DNA of 64,000 nt from Vibrio halioticoli NBRC 102217 (GTDB lineage: Bacteria; Pseudomonadota; Gammaproteobacteria; Enterobacterales; Vibrionaceae). The translations under genes and the position numbers were made by a program. The notes beneath the pieces are model-generated. The model searched no databases and was not told the origin of the DNA. It saw only the letters and a list, made by a program, of their open reading frames with translations. The stretch spans positions 1-64,000 of the forward strand of contig NZ_BAUJ01000018.1 in NCBI RefSeq assembly GCF_000496695.1. The letters are read 5' to 3'. Positions 21,301 to 31,672 of this stretch are shown here, piece by piece; within the stretch, counting starts at the first letter, position 1; each line of letters starts with the position of its first letter.

Positions 21301-22353
21301 GTGGAAGTTCGCCATGATTGGACAGTTGCAGAGGTCCAACAATTACTTAATCTCCCTTTTATGGATTTGCTCTATCAAGCGCAGACCGTTCACCGAAAGC
21401 ACCAGCAACATAACTATGTGCAGGTCAGTACCTTACTTTCAATAAAAACAGGCGCTTGCCCTGAAGATTGTAAGTATTGTCCGCAAAGTGCCCATTACCG
21501 CACTGACGTTGATAAAGAGCGTTTGATGGAAGTTGAGCGAGTGCTTGAAGCCGCTGAGAAAGCAAAAAACTCCGGTTCAACGCGTTTTTGTATGGGCGCA
21601 GCATGGAAAAACCCAAAAGCGCGAGATATGCCGTTATTGACGGACATGATCAAAGGCGTGAAATCTATGGGCTTAGAAACCTGTATGACGCTAGGCATGT
21701 TAACCCCAGAGCAAGCCTCTGAGCTCTCCACCGCTGGCCTTGATTATTACAATCATAACTTGGATACTTCTCCAGAATATTACGGCAACATCATTACCAC
21801 TCGCACTTATCAAGACCGTTTAGACACGCTCTCTCATGTGCGTGATGCCGGAATGAAAATCTGTTCTGGTGGCATTATTGGTTTGGGTGAAGGTTCAGCC
21901 GATCGCGCAGGGCTGTTAGTGGAGCTCGCCAATTTACCTGTGCACCCTGAAAGTGTGCCAATTAATATGCTAGTGAAAGTCAAAGGCACGCCACTGGAAA
22001 ACGTGGAAGATGTCGACCCATTTGAATTTATCAAACTTATCGCGATTGCTCGCATCATTATGCCGCAATCGGCGGTACGTCTTTCAGCAGGCCGTGAAAG
22101 CATGAACGAGCAAATGCAAGCGCTGTGCTTTATGGCGGGCGCAAACTCCATCTTTTACGGTTGTAAGTTGCTGACTACGCCAAACCCAGATGAAGACAGC
22201 GACATGCAGCTGTTTAAAAAGCTTGGCATTAATACCATTGCTACCAGTCAAAAGCCGGATGAAATTCAAGAGCAAGATTTGCTTGAGCAAGTGAACGAGC
22301 GCGTGGCAGCCAGACCAACAAAAGATGACTTATTCTACGATGCTACCGTTTGA
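21301..22353 (+). CDS. bioB: biotin synthase
   Basis: Radical-SAM enzyme that inserts sulfur into dethiobiotin. The 350-residue protein has the cluster motif C53-x3-C57-x2-C60 (CPEDCKYC) followed by PQSAHY. Conserved cysteines and the Arg for the second [2Fe-2S] cluster are in segments such as [16 protein letters not shown] and RLSAGRE. The start is GTG. It heads bioBFCD, and its 3' end overlaps the bioF start. Confidence 0.97.
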   Translation: MEVRHDWTVAEVQQLLNLPFMDLLYQAQTVHRKHQQHNYVQVSTLLSIKTGACPEDCKYCPQSAHYRTDVDKERLMEVERVLEAAEKAKNSGSTRFCMGAAWKNPKARDMPLLTDMIKGVKSMGLETCMTLGMLTPEQASELSTAGLDYYNHNLDTSPEYYGNIITTRTYQDRLDTLSHVRDAGMKICSGGIIGLGEGSADRAGLLVELANLPVHPESVPINMLVKVKGTPLENVEDVDPFEFIKLIAIARIIMPQSAVRLSAGRESMNEQMQALCFMAGANSIFYGCKLLTTPNPDEDSDMQLFKKLGINTIATSQKPDEIQEQDLLEQVNERVAARPTKDDLFYDATV

Positions 22354-23509
22354 GTCTCGTATAGATGAGGCACTGCAACTGCGTAAAGAGCAGGGCCTTC
22401 TGCGAACGTTAAACCCTGTTGCCGGAGGCAATACCGAGCAAATCATTACCGATGATAAAGCGTTTGTTAATTTCTCTAGCAATGATTATTTAGGGCTTGC
22501 GAGTGACGAGAGCATCAAAAGTGTCTGGAAATTGGCCATTGATGATTACGGCGTAGGCAGCGCTGCGTCGCCAATGGTCACTGGGCATTCATTGGCTCAC
22601 CAAGCATTGCAACAGAGTTTATGCCAGTGGTTAGGTTACGAGCAAGCCGTGCTGTTTAACTCTGGATTTAGCGCCAATCAAGCGGCGCTATTTACCTTGT
22701 TAGAAAAGAACGACACTTTATTGCAAGACAAGCTCAATCACGCCTCATTAATGGAAGCGGGCATGTTAAGCCCAGCTAAGATGCAGCGTTTTCCCCATAA
22801 CAACACTGATAAACTGCGTACTTTATTAGAAAAAAATGGCAGTAGCTTAGTGGTGACGGAAGGGGTGTTTAGCATGGATGGCGATACCGCTCCTCTGGAT
22901 GACATCGCAACGCTTTGTCAGCAGCACAACTCTTGGCTGATGGTCGATGATGCGCACGGCATTGGCGTATTAGGCGCGCAAGGTCGTGGCAGTTGTCATG
23001 CCTTGGGCGTAAAACCGAATATCTTAGTGGTCACCTTTGGTAAAGCGGTGGGCGTGCAAGGCGCGGCCATTTTATGCGACGCACAAACGGGTGAGTACCT
23101 GTATCAATATGCACGCCATTTTGTGTACTCGACGGCGATGCCTGCGGCGCAAGCTGTGGCGATTGACCATTCTATCCAGTTAATCCAAACACAAGCATGG
23201 CGTCATACCGCTTTAGCCAATCTGCAAAACAGTTATACCGAATACCTTGGACATCTTCCGGGATATATTGCGACAAGCACGCCGATTAAGCCTTACTTGG
23301 TTGGCTCATCGAATCGAGCGATGCACCTTGCGCAATACTTACGTGAACAGGGCTTTTGGACAACAGCCATTCGCCCGCCTACAGTGCCACAAGGCAGTGC
23401 GCGAATTCGCATTACCTTATCAGCAAAGCATCAGCCCCATCAGATCAAGGGACTTGCCGAAGTGATTGAACGCTTTGAAAAGCAGTATCCCAATGAGGAC
23501 TCACTATGA
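22340..23509 (+). CDS. bioF: 8-amino-7-oxononanoate synthase
   Basis: PLP-dependent condensation of pimeloyl-ACP with alanine. From 22340 there are 389 residues; an ATG at 22325 would add five. Either start lies within the end of bioB, which indicates translational coupling. Motifs: [21 protein letters not shown] and [13 protein letters not shown] with the PLP lysine. The C-terminal TIRPPTVP-type segment reads [20 protein letters not shown]. Confidence 0.96.
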   Translation: MLPFESRIDEALQLRKEQGLLRTLNPVAGGNTEQIITDDKAFVNFSSNDYLGLASDESIKSVWKLAIDDYGVGSAASPMVTGHSLAHQALQQSLCQWLGYEQAVLFNSGFSANQAALFTLLEKNDTLLQDKLNHASLMEAGMLSPAKMQRFPHNNTDKLRTLLEKNGSSLVVTEGVFSMDGDTAPLDDIATLCQQHNSWLMVDDAHGIGVLGAQGRGSCHALGVKPNILVVTFGKAVGVQGAAILCDAQTGEYLYQYARHFVYSTAMPAAQAVAIDHSIQLIQTQAWRHTALANLQNSYTEYLGHLPGYIATSTPIKPYLVGSSNRAMHLAQYLREQGFWTTAIRPPTVPQGSARIRITLSAKHQPHQIKGLAEVIERFEKQYPNEDSL

Positions 23510-24303
23510 TGTCAGAACAGGGATGTTTGAATCTTAGCGCAGACAAATCGGCCATTGCTTATGCGTTTGGTCGAGCCGCCACACATTATGACAAGCACGC
23601 CAAGTTGCAAAGAGATGTGATAGAGAAACTATTACAAAAATTACCACTTTGCCTGACGGGTATGCGCATCTTAGATGTTGGGTGCGGCACCGGCTACTTT
23701 ACTGAAAAACTGCTAGCACGTGGGGCGCAGGTGGTGGCTCTTGATCTCTCTTCACAGATGTTGCAACAGGCGCGTTTACGTTGCCAAGCGCGAGCGACTT
23801 ATTGTTTAGGTGATGCCGAAGCCTTGCCATTTGCGGATAATCACTTTGATTACGTGGTCTCAAGCTTAGCCTTGCAGTGGTGCAGTGATTTGAGTGTTCC
23901 GGCAACTGAACTGCTCCGAGTTTGTAAAAAAGGTGGTGAAGTGCTGTTTTCGACATTGGCGGAAGGCTCCTTGTTTGAATTAAAAGAAGCGTGGCAATGT
24001 GTGGATAATCACCAGCATGTCAAAGAGTTCATTTCTGAAAATGCGATAAATATTGCGTTAGCTCAAGCGAATGGTAATCGATATCAAGTAGACTCGATCA
24101 AAATGACATATTGGTACGACAGTGCGTTTAGCTTGATGAAAGATCTTAAAGGCATAGGCGCAACCCAACTGGATGGGCGCTCTCAAGGGTTAACCAAGAG
24201 AAGTGCGCTGATTAAAGTAGAAGATGCGTATCAAAGTCTGTTTCAAGATAATCTCAAATTACCGGCAACTTATCGTGTTTGCCTAGGGTTAATAAAGAAA
24301 TGA
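23506..24303 (+). CDS. bioC: malonyl-[ACP] O-methyltransferase
   Basis: Methylates malonyl-ACP so that fatty acid synthesis can build the pimeloyl chain. The 265 residues show [15 protein letters not shown] (SAM motif I, near 49), [13 protein letters not shown] and [24 protein letters not shown]. It overlaps bioF by four bases (ATGA) and bioD by four bases, as in the E. coli operon. BioH, its partner, is not in the window. Confidence 0.95.
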   Translation: MMSEQGCLNLSADKSAIAYAFGRAATHYDKHAKLQRDVIEKLLQKLPLCLTGMRILDVGCGTGYFTEKLLARGAQVVALDLSSQMLQQARLRCQARATYCLGDAEALPFADNHFDYVVSSLALQWCSDLSVPATELLRVCKKGGEVLFSTLAEGSLFELKEAWQCVDNHQHVKEFISENAINIALAQANGNRYQVDSIKMTYWYDSAFSLMKDLKGIGATQLDGRSQGLTKRSALIKVEDAYQSLFQDNLKLPATYRVCLGLIKK

Positions 24304-24977
24304 AGAAGACATTTTTCGTTGCAGGTACAGATACCGATGTAGGTAAAACCGTTGTCTCAAGAGGTTTACTACAAGCATTTCAAGCCAGAGGGCTTTCCAC
24401 TATTGGCTATAAGCCCATTGCCGCAGGTTGCGAAGAAACAGAGCAAGGTCTGAGAAATTCAGATGCACTGTATTTGCAAGCGGCTGCCACTGTCGATTTA
24501 CCGTATGAAGAAGTTAATCCCGTCGCCTTGTTGACACCTGCTTCACCGCATATTGCAGCTGAGATTGATAACATCGAAATCGATACTGAATTTCTTTCGC
24601 AAAAGCTTCATCAACATCAACAAAATGCCGAAGTGGTATTAGTAGAAGGTGCGGGCGGCTGGCGTGTGCCTATCAGCGCTGACCGTTATCTTTCACAGTG
24701 GGCTGTAACTGAAAAACTGCCTGTTATTTTGGTGGTGGGCGTGAAACTTGGCTGTCTAAACCATGCAGTGTTAACGGCTGAAGCCATTCGCAACGACGGC
24801 TTAGACGTTGTGGGTTGGGTAGCAAACCGTATTAACCCTTGTGAAGAGCACTATCAAGACATTATTGCCTTTTTAGAAGCACAAATTGGCGCACCAAAAG
24901 TGGGAGAGATCCCTTACATGCGCAGTGTGAAGAAAAAGGACATTAGCGAATACATCAACCTTGATGCCATTATGTAA
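24300..24977 (+). CDS. bioD: dethiobiotin synthetase
   Basis: ATP-dependent carboxylation that closes the ureido ring of dethiobiotin. The 225-residue protein has P-loop GTDTDVGKT at 9-17, KPIAAG and [11 protein letters not shown]. The ATG at 24300 overlaps the bioC stop (ATGA). It ends the operon, followed by a bidirectional terminator shared with the small convergent gene. Confidence 0.97.
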   Translation: MKKTFFVAGTDTDVGKTVVSRGLLQAFQARGLSTIGYKPIAAGCEETEQGLRNSDALYLQAAATVDLPYEEVNPVALLTPASPHIAAEIDNIEIDTEFLSQKLHQHQQNAEVVLVEGAGGWRVPISADRYLSQWAVTEKLPVILVVGVKLGCLNHAVLTAEAIRNDGLDVVGWVANRINPCEEHYQDIIAFLEAQIGAPKVGEIPYMRSVKKKDISEYINLDAIM

Positions 24978-24996
24978 TTAATGTCGACTCAACAAA

Positions 24997-25024
24997 AAAA
25001 CGCCCATTATTGGGCGTTTTTATT
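24997..25024. terminator. bidirectional terminator after bioD
   Basis: AAAACGCCCA (24997-25006), loop TTAT, TGGGCGTTTT (25011-25020) with A and T runs on the two sides. It can serve bioD on the plus strand and the 52-residue gene on the minus strand. Confidence 0.9.
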
Positions 25025-25038
25025 GAACAGAGTCAGGA

Positions 25039-25197
25039 CTAAGCGTCATTGGCGACTTGAGATTGACTATTGACCACTTGTTGGTCAATGCTAGGCATAT
25101 CCTCTAGTCCAAGCTCTTCTAATGCCTCTTGTTTACTCATCCCTAGATGACAACGAAGCATATCTACTGCCATTTCATGATTTGAACTATCCATCAT
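25039..25197 (-). CDS. small protein of unknown function (52 aa)
   Basis: A short frame on the minus strand reads MMDSSNHEMAVDMLRCHLGM, then KQEALEELGLEDMPSID and a polar tail. AAAGGGAG stands at good distance before the ATG, and a terminator hairpin lies 15-40 bases past the stop, so it has the parts of a complete gene. Predicted to be acidic, largely helical and cytoplasmic. I do not recognise the family. The second ATG (25194) could be the real start. Confidence 0.65.
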   Translation of the reverse strand: MMDSSNHEMAVDMLRCHLGMSKQEALEELGLEDMPSIDQQVVNSQSQVANDA

Positions 25198-25517
25198 AAT
25201 CAACTCCCTTTGTTAAAAAATAGTTAAATCTATTTATTCTATGCTTAATATTTATACTCGTTCATTGATTTTAAGCAAGATACTTCGATAAAAAATGCGT
25301 CAACTTTAGCTTAAAGTCTCATTATTGTAGCAATTTGTTACTGCTATTAAGTTTGCGTGACCGGTGCTCCTGTATACAATGCTCTGATAAGGGGTTGTTG
25401 CTACCTAAGCGATCAGTCGCTAGCACTCACGTGGGAACAAAGAGTCGTTTTCTTTGTCTACAATATCGATTGACCCTAATAATTACATAGATTTAGCTTC
25501 TTACTTGGAGAACTCAG
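25198..25517 (+). promoter_or_regulatory. htpX upstream region with sigma-E-like promoter
   Basis: GGAACAA (25434-25440), 16 bases, then TCTAC (25457-25461) resembles the sigma-E pattern GGAACTT-N16-TCAAA. The same stretch contains the dyad ACAAAGA (25437-25443) and TCTTTGT (25451-25457), so an operator is also possible. A further short dyad AGCGA-TCAG-TCGCT lies near 25408-25421. No gene was seen in the rest. Confidence 0.35.
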
Positions 25518-26393
25518 ATGAAGCGCGTAGCGTTATTTTTACTTACCAACCTTGCTGTAATTGCAGTATTGAGTGTGGTGTTAAACCTTGTGTATGCCTT
25601 TACCGGAATTCAATCTGGTAGCCTTTCAGGTTTGCTTGTGTTGGCTGCTGTATTTGGTTTTGGCGGGTCTATTATTTCTTTGATGATGTCCAAAGGCATG
25701 GCGCTTCGCTCTGTGGGTGGACAAGTTATCGAAAGCCCTCGTAATCAAACTGAGCATTGGTTAATAGAAACCGTATCTCGCCAAGCGCAACAAGCGGGGA
25801 TTGGCATGCCAACGGTTGCGATTTATGACGCGCCGGATATCAATGCTTTTGCGACAGGCGCAAAGCGTGATGATTCATTGGTAGCGGTGTCCACTGGATT
25901 GCTAAACAGCATGACTCAAGATGAAGCCGAAGCGGTATTGGCTCACGAAGTCAGCCACATCGCAAATGGCGACATGATCACTATGACCTTAATGCAAGGC
26001 GTGGTGAACACCTTTGTTATCTTCCTTTCTCGTTTTATTGCCAACATTGTGGCCAATAACAATAACGACGAAGGGGAAGGCGGCTCTAACATGATGGTTT
26101 ACTTTGGCGTATCTATGGCGTTAGAGCTGGTGTTTGGCTTTTTGGCGAGCTTTATCACTATGTGGTACAGCCGTAAACGTGAATTCCATGCCGATGCAGG
26201 CGCAGCTGAATTGGTCGGTAAACATAAAATGATTGCCGCTCTTGAACGACTAAAAACCAGCCACGAGCCTCAACTTGAAGGTTCTATGATGGCATTTGGT
26301 ATCAATGGTAAACGCTCACTGACAGAGCTTCTAATGTCACACCCACCATTAGATAAGCGCATTGAAGCGTTGAGAAATACTCAAAATTTCTGA
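25518..26393 (+). CDS. htpX: protease HtpX
   Basis: Inner-membrane zinc metalloprotease of the M48B family that helps FtsH degrade misfolded membrane proteins. The 291 residues have two N-terminal helices (about 5-25 and 36-56), the catalytic HEVSH at 143-147, a pair of helices at about 155-215 and the third ligand in [12 protein letters not shown]. Length matches the family. TTGGAG precedes the ATG. Confidence 0.96.
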   Translation: MKRVALFLLTNLAVIAVLSVVLNLVYAFTGIQSGSLSGLLVLAAVFGFGGSIISLMMSKGMALRSVGGQVIESPRNQTEHWLIETVSRQAQQAGIGMPTVAIYDAPDINAFATGAKRDDSLVAVSTGLLNSMTQDEAEAVLAHEVSHIANGDMITMTLMQGVVNTFVIFLSRFIANIVANNNNDEGEGGSNMMVYFGVSMALELVFGFLASFITMWYSRKREFHADAGAAELVGKHKMIAALERLKTSHEPQLEGSMMAFGINGKRSLTELLMSHPPLDKRIEALRNTQNF

Positions 26394-26421
26394 TCTTTGA
26401 GTATTTAAAAAAAATAACGAG

Positions 26422-26451
26422 AAAGCTTGGCGTTAAAACTGAGCTTTTTTT
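26422..26451 (+). terminator. htpX terminator (weak)
   Basis: AAAGCT (26422-26427) pairs with AGCTTT (26442-26447) and runs into seven T. The stem is short and the loop long, so strength is uncertain. Confidence 0.5.
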
Positions 26452-26590
26452 GATCTTAATTCACTTAAATCACGTAGTTAAGGAGAGAAAGATACTCTAC
26501 CTTTAAATTGAGCGCTCCCATAAAGTGGTCACAGATTAGGTATTAAGCTGATAGGAACGGACTCCCTATAACGGTTATTAGGAATAGACA

Positions 26591-27013
26591 ATGAGCATTG
26601 ATAGCGTAGCAGATGTATACCAAAAACTGACCAAAGAGACGTTAAGTGATTTAACTCAAATTTATCACCAAGATGTCATCTTTGAAGATGCCGTACATAA
26701 ATTAAATGGCTGGGAAGCTTTATCGTTATATTTTGAGAATCTTTATCAAAATGTGATTGATTGTCGCTTTGAGATTGAGAGTAAGCATCAAGCTGGCGAA
26801 GCGGGTTTTATTATTTGGACCATGCGTTTACGTCACCCTAAATTAAAAGGCGGCAGTGAGGTGGCCGTTAAAGGCATTAGTCACTTGCAGTTTAGTGACG
26901 GCAAGATCATCCACCACAGAGATTATTTTGATATGGGTGAAATGCTGTATGAAAACTTGCCTATTCTGGGCTCAGTGGTAAAGGCCATTAAAAAGCGTAT
27001 GGGTGAGTTATGA
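26591..27013 (+). CDS. NTF2/SnoaL-like domain protein
   Basis: The 140-residue protein has the NTF2-like fold pattern: an N-terminal helix, IYHQDVIFEDAVHKLNGWEALSLYFENL, then strands ending in HLQFSDGKIIHHRDYFDMGEM. Such proteins are small hydrolase/isomerase-like or binding units; no substrate can be assigned. It heads a tightly packed operon of eight genes (26591-32791) of lipid-modifying appearance; the next gene overlaps by four bases. Confidence 0.8.
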   Translation: MSIDSVADVYQKLTKETLSDLTQIYHQDVIFEDAVHKLNGWEALSLYFENLYQNVIDCRFEIESKHQAGEAGFIIWTMRLRHPKLKGGSEVAVKGISHLQFSDGKIIHHRDYFDMGEMLYENLPILGSVVKAIKKRMGEL

Positions 27014-27780
27014 GCCCGATTCTTATTACTGGCGCCACCTCCGGCATAGGAGAGCAACTGGCTTACGACTATGCAAAATTGTATGCATCGAGCCATTCTT
27101 TAGAAAGTGAAGTACAAATGCCTGTGGTCTACGTCTGTGGTCAAAACCAAGCCAAATTGGCAGCACTTGCTGAGCTTGGTAGCCATGTAGTCCCTCTTAA
27201 CTTCGATATTACCGACTTAGCCGCCTGCAAAGAAACACTCAAATCTCTTGATCCCGTTCCCCGTACTTGGATATTAAACGCAGGAAGCTGTGAATATATT
27301 GATGATGGCGTGATGGACGCCGCGCTGGTGGCAAGAGTCATGCAGATTAATGTTGTGGGCCTTGCCAATACGATAGAAGCCGCGCAACACCACTTTACAG
27401 CAGGTCAACATTTGGTGGTGATGGGTTCGATTGCCAGTGAATTAGCGCTACCGAGAGCCGAAGCATATGGCGCCTCTAAAGCCGCGGTCAGTTATTTAGC
27501 CAGGACGCTGGCACTCGATTTATCCAAAAAAGGTATTTTGGTTAGTACGGTTTTTCCCGGATTTGTTAAAACACCTCTTACCGACAAAAATGATTTTCCA
27601 ATGCCGATGATGATCAGCGCAGAACAAGCCTCCAAAGCGATTCAAAAGGGCATTGCGGATAAAAAAGCCCACATTTATTTCCCGAAACGTTTTACATGGA
27701 TTTTAAGACTACTTGGCAGCTTGCCGTACTCAATACAGCAACGCCTCTCAAGCAAATTAATTAAGGATAATGCCGAATGA
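27010..27780 (+). CDS. short-chain dehydrogenase/reductase
   Basis: The 256-residue SDR has the cofactor motif TGATSGIG at 7-14, LNAG near 92, a catalytic Ser around 142 and YGASK near 155. A C-terminal hydrophobic stretch (RFTWILRLLGSLPYSIQQRL) suggests membrane association. It overlaps the genes on both sides by four bases. Its position between an NTF2-like gene and a FAD oxidoreductase suggests work on a lipid; the substrate is unknown. Confidence 0.85.
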   Translation: MSPILITGATSGIGEQLAYDYAKLYASSHSLESEVQMPVVYVCGQNQAKLAALAELGSHVVPLNFDITDLAACKETLKSLDPVPRTWILNAGSCEYIDDGVMDAALVARVMQINVVGLANTIEAAQHHFTAGQHLVVMGSIASELALPRAEAYGASKAAVSYLARTLALDLSKKGILVSTVFPGFVKTPLTDKNDFPMPMMISAEQASKAIQKGIADKKAHIYFPKRFTWILRLLGSLPYSIQQRLSSKLIKDNAE

Positions 27781-29072
27781 AAATTGCAATTATTGGCACT
27801 GGGATCTCCGGTTTAACCTGTGGTTACCACTTACATAAAACTCATGATGTGACTTTGTTTGAAGCCAACCATTATATTGGCGGGCACACAGCAACTGTGG
27901 ATGTTGAAGTGGATGGAAAGCCCTATAGCGTGGATACAGGGTTTATTGTTTATAACGACAGAACCTATCCTAATTTCATTAAAATGATGAATGAAATTGG
28001 TGTGCCGGGTAATCCCACTGAAATGAGCTTTAGTGTGCGTAATGACAGCAATGGTTTGGAGTACAACGGACACGGTATTTCGAACCTGTTTGCGCAAAAA
28101 CGTAATTGGTTGAACCCTAAATTTTACCGCTTTATCTTGGAGATTTTGCGCTTTAATAAATTAGCGAAAGCGTTTGCTGCTGATGACTCAGTGCAAGATG
28201 ATACTTTAGGCGATTTTCTAAATCAGCATCAATTCAGCGATTATTTTTGTGAGAATTACATCTTGCCAATGGGCGCGGCGATTTGGTCGTCTACCCTTGC
28301 GGATATGCGCGCATTTCCATTGTCATTCTTCCTACGCTTTTTCTTAAATCATGGTTTGTTGGATATTAAAAATCGCCCGCAGTGGTATGTGATCGACGGC
28401 GGCTCTAGGGCGTATATTAAGCCGTTAATTGCAGGTTTTGCAGACAAGATTCACCTTAATTCGCCGGTTGAGAAAGTACTAAGAAGTGACAGCGGGGTGA
28501 GTATTTTAGTCAAAGGGCAATATCAGCATTTTGATCAGGTTATTTTTGCCTGTCATAGCGACCAAGCATTACGCATTTTAGGTGAAGAGAGCACAGCCAC
28601 TGAATCCGATATTTTAGGGGCTATGACCTATCAAGCCAATGAGGTGGTATTACACACCGACACTCGCCTATTACCTAAGCGCACTAAAGCGTGGGCATCT
28701 TGGAATTACTACTTAGAAGGAGCAAGCGATCAAGAAGCTCGTCTACCGACTTTAACGTATGACATGAATATACTGCAGCATATTCAGTCACAGCATACTT
28801 TCTGTGTTTCGTTAAATAACAGTCCTAATATTGATAAAGACAAGATCTTAAAATCTTTCGTGTATCACCATCCCGTTTTCACTCGTGAATCTATTGCCGC
28901 GCAGCAGCGTAGCGCAGAAGTGCAAGGTCAAAATAATACTTGGTTTTGCGGCGCATATTGGCGTAATGGCTTTCATGAAGATGGTGTAGTTAGCGCTTTG
29001 AATGTGGTTCGAGAAATTGACAAAATCGCGCCAGTAACACCCGTGATTATGGCTCAAAAGGGCGCTGCATGA
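27777..29072 (+). CDS. FAD-dependent oxidoreductase (amine oxidase/desaturase-like)
   Basis: The 431-residue protein starts with the dinucleotide-binding motif GTGISG (7-12) and continues with EANHYIGGHTATVDVEVDG and VDTGFIVYNDRTYPNF, typical of NAD(P)-binding/flavin amine-oxidase-like proteins paired with CFA-type methyltransferases. In Rhodobacter a related enzyme (UfaD) desaturates methylated fatty acids; whether this one does the same is inference from context. It overlaps neighbours by four bases. Confidence 0.85.
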   Translation: MKIAIIGTGISGLTCGYHLHKTHDVTLFEANHYIGGHTATVDVEVDGKPYSVDTGFIVYNDRTYPNFIKMMNEIGVPGNPTEMSFSVRNDSNGLEYNGHGISNLFAQKRNWLNPKFYRFILEILRFNKLAKAFAADDSVQDDTLGDFLNQHQFSDYFCENYILPMGAAIWSSTLADMRAFPLSFFLRFFLNHGLLDIKNRPQWYVIDGGSRAYIKPLIAGFADKIHLNSPVEKVLRSDSGVSILVKGQYQHFDQVIFACHSDQALRILGEESTATESDILGAMTYQANEVVLHTDTRLLPKRTKAWASWNYYLEGASDQEARLPTLTYDMNILQHIQSQHTFCVSLNNSPNIDKDKILKSFVYHHPVFTRESIAAQQRSAEVQGQNNTWFCGAYWRNGFHEDGVVSALNVVREIDKIAPVTPVIMAQKGAA

Positions 29073-29845
29073 GTCAAGCCTCAATTAACCATTCTGCAAA
29101 AGAGCACGCTATAAACAGCTCAATCATGGTTGGCGAGGTACGACATAGACGTTTTTCGCCAGTAAAACACGCACTTAATTACCCTTTGTTTATGCCCAGC
29201 ATTGATTTGGATGAACTGACTTGTTTAAAAAAGTCGGTATGGGGCTTTGGTGAGCGTTGGTGGCATTGGGCGAGATTTTCCCGTGCTGATTATCTAGGGA
29301 CAGGCTGCCTAAAAAAAGCGGTGCAAGATAAAGTATTTGCACTGACCGGAGAGCGACATACTGGCAAAGTGATTGCAGTGGTGCATCTTCGTTATTTGGG
29401 GCTCTATTTTAGTCCAGTGAATTTTTATTATGTATTTGATGATAAGGGGCAATGGAGAACCTTGCTGGCAGAAGTGAGCAATACGCCGTGGAATGAACAT
29501 CATTATTACGCCGTTGATGCCAATGAAGGTGAGCACGGAGAGAATTGGCAACACGATAAAGCCTTTCATGTGTCGCCGTTTAATCCTATTGACCAACAAT
29601 ATGTATGGAAACTAAAACCCTTATCTAAAAAATTGATGGTGCATTTAGAGTGCCATCGAGAAGGTAAAGAGTTCGACGCAACACTGTCCATGAAAGCACA
29701 GACTTTTAATTCAAAAAATTTACTCAAACAATTGATCTCAACGCCAATAATGGCAGTAAAAGTAGTTATCGGTATTTATTGGCACGCCTTTAAATTGTGG
29801 ATGAAGAAAGTTCCTTTATACCCGCATCCGGCCAAAAATAAGTAA
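29069..29845 (+). CDS. DUF1365 family protein
   Basis: The 258 residues contain VGEVRHRRFSPVKHALNYPLFMPSIDLDE, LRYLGLYFSPVNFYYVFD and VSNTPWNEHHYYAVD, the hallmarks of DUF1365. The function is unknown, but the family nearly always sits beside a FAD oxidoreductase and a CFA-type methyltransferase. It is inside the operon, overlapping the previous gene by four bases. Confidence 0.88.
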   Translation: MSQASINHSAKEHAINSSIMVGEVRHRRFSPVKHALNYPLFMPSIDLDELTCLKKSVWGFGERWWHWARFSRADYLGTGCLKKAVQDKVFALTGERHTGKVIAVVHLRYLGLYFSPVNFYYVFDDKGQWRTLLAEVSNTPWNEHHYYAVDANEGEHGENWQHDKAFHVSPFNPIDQQYVWKLKPLSKKLMVHLECHREGKEFDATLSMKAQTFNSKNLLKQLISTPIMAVKVVIGIYWHAFKLWMKKVPLYPHPAKNK

Positions 29846-29870
29846 AAGATGAAGCAGGAGGCTTTTTGTA

Positions 29871-31109
29871 ATGTACAACTCTCAATCTTTAGTGATCGAA
29901 AAGGAATTCTCACCATTGCAGCGTTCAGCCAGAGCGATGCTATTTAAGCAGCTTCAGAATTTAAAGCATGGCCATTTAACCATCAATGAGCGCTTTGATT
30001 CTTACTCATCAGAGCATAAATTTGGTCAGCCATCGCAGTCGCTAAACGGCAGTATCGAAGTGTTGCATCCAGACTTTTATTCTCGAATGTTAAGTGGCGG
30101 AAGTATTGCTGCCGCCGAAGCCTATATGGATGGTTGGTGGCAAAGCGTTGATTTGACGGCAGTAATGAAAATAATGGCGCTTAACCTTAATGCTCTGGAT
30201 GACATGAACAGCAAGCAAAATATGTTAACGCGTTTAGCTTATAAGTTAGGACATTGGCTTAATCGCAACACTCAATCAAATTCGAAGAAAAACATTAGTG
30301 CGCATTACGATTTAGGCAATGAGTTATATCAGCGTTTCTTGGATAAAAATATGCTGTATTCCTCTGCTGTTTACCACAACCCAGAAGACAGTTTAGAGCA
30401 AGCGCAAATTAATAAAATGGAAAGATTGTGCCAACAATTGCAGCTTTGTGCTGACGATAGTGTGATTGAGATTGGCACTGGTTGGGGAGGCATGGCGATA
30501 TACATGGCGCAAACCTATGGCTGTCAAGTAACCACCACCACCATTTCCCAAGAGCAGTTTTTGTATGCCAAACAACAAATACAGCAAGCAGGTCTAACCG
30601 ATAAAATCACCCTGCTGCAACAAGATTATCGTGATTTAGAAGGGCAATACGACAAGCTCGTCTCCATTGAAATGATTGAGGCGGTTGGGCGTGAGTATTT
30701 ACCTTCTTATATCCAAAAATGCCAAGCATTGCTTAAACCCGGCGGTTTGATGGCAATTCAAGCGATCACCATTGCTGATCAGAGATTTGAGTCATACAGC
30801 AAAGGTGTCGACTTTATTCAAAAGTATATTTTCCCCGGTGGTTTCTTGCCTTCGGTTTCGCATCTATTACAGCAAACTACCCAACATAGCCAATTGGTAG
30901 TGCACGATCTGCATGACATTGGTTTGGATTATGCGCGCACTTTAAGAGAGTGGTTACATCGCTTTGAGCTTGCTGAACGAGAGTTGTCAGAGCTTGGTTA
31001 CGACGAACGTTTCATGCGTATGTGGCGTTACTATTTGTGCTATTGCGAGGGCGGTTTCCTAGCTCGCCGAATTAGCACCGTACACCTTACCTTTAGATGT
31101 CCTGCGTAA
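29871..31109 (+). CDS. cyclopropane-fatty-acyl-phospholipid synthase family methyltransferase
   Basis: SAM-dependent transfer of a methyl(ene) group onto unsaturated acyl chains of membrane phospholipids. The 412 residues contain ISAHYDLGNELYQRFLD, motif I VIEIGTGWGGMAIYMA, TISQEQ, SIEMIEAVG and FIQKYIFPGG, diagnostic for the family. Motif I has GTG where E. coli Cfa has GCG. A strong AGGAGG precedes the ATG. In this setting it may make branched or methylated acyl chains rather than simple cyclopropane rings; that is inference. Confidence 0.9.
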   Translation: MYNSQSLVIEKEFSPLQRSARAMLFKQLQNLKHGHLTINERFDSYSSEHKFGQPSQSLNGSIEVLHPDFYSRMLSGGSIAAAEAYMDGWWQSVDLTAVMKIMALNLNALDDMNSKQNMLTRLAYKLGHWLNRNTQSNSKKNISAHYDLGNELYQRFLDKNMLYSSAVYHNPEDSLEQAQINKMERLCQQLQLCADDSVIEIGTGWGGMAIYMAQTYGCQVTTTTISQEQFLYAKQQIQQAGLTDKITLLQQDYRDLEGQYDKLVSIEMIEAVGREYLPSYIQKCQALLKPGGLMAIQAITIADQRFESYSKGVDFIQKYIFPGGFLPSVSHLLQQTTQHSQLVVHDLHDIGLDYARTLREWLHRFELAERELSELGYDERFMRMWRYYLCYCEGGFLARRISTVHLTFRCPA

Positions 31110-31132
31110 ATTGCTAGGCAATGAGGTTTATG

Positions 31133-31672
31133 ATGAATAAGCAACTTCTACTGATTTCTGTTTGGTTTCAATGCTTGTGGTTTTTAGCCGTAATAGGGCA
31201 ACAAAGCACGCAACTATTGTTACTGGTCGGCGTTATTGCAACGGTCGTATGGTCCTATCGTTATCGCGGCATACCGCTGAGCTGGCTCTTTATGATTGTT
31301 AGCGTAGGCGTTGCGATGGATGTGATGCATGGTTTCACAGGGTTATTTGTGTTTTCTTCTACACCAACAGCAGGGATTCCACTGTGGCTAGCGCTGCTAT
31401 GGATTAGTTTTGCTTGGTATGCCTATCATATGCGCACTCTTTTGATCCGTTTTCCGTTTGCCATCGTATGTATGGTTGGAGCGTTAGGAGCTGCTGCCAG
31501 TTATTTTGCAGGTTTGCAATTAGGTGCGGTGCAATGGCCATACTCAAATACAATGACTTTCGTGATTATTACATTGGAATGGGCATTGGTTTTTGCATTG
31601 ATTATCTACTCCTTAAACGTGTTGGAAAAACGGCGCCATGGAGTAAAACCACATGAGACTCGTCCAAATTAA
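31133..31672 (+). CDS. DUF2878 membrane protein
   Basis: Hydrophobic protein of 179 residues with about six membrane helices, containing RYRGIPLSWLFMIVSVGVAMDVMHGF and GIPLWLALLWISFAWY, matching DUF2878. The start at 31133 was chosen because GAGG (31123-31126) lies at proper distance; ATGs at 31121 and 31130 are closer to it. It overlaps the next gene by 20 bases. The function is unknown. Confidence 0.8.
   Translation: MNKQLLLISVWFQCLWFLAVIGQQSTQLLLLVGVIATVVWSYRYRGIPLSWLFMIVSVGVAMDVMHGFTGLFVFSSTPTAGIPLWLALLWISFAWYAYHMRTLLIRFPFAIVCMVGALGAAASYFAGLQLGAVQWPYSNTMTFVIITLEWALVFALIIYSLNVLEKRRHGVKPHETRPN

Noticed and set aside
26540..26590. ECF-type promoter before the lipid operon
   Set aside because: TGATAGGAAC followed by CTATAA is vaguely similar to several ECF promoters, but spacing and sequence fit none well enough.
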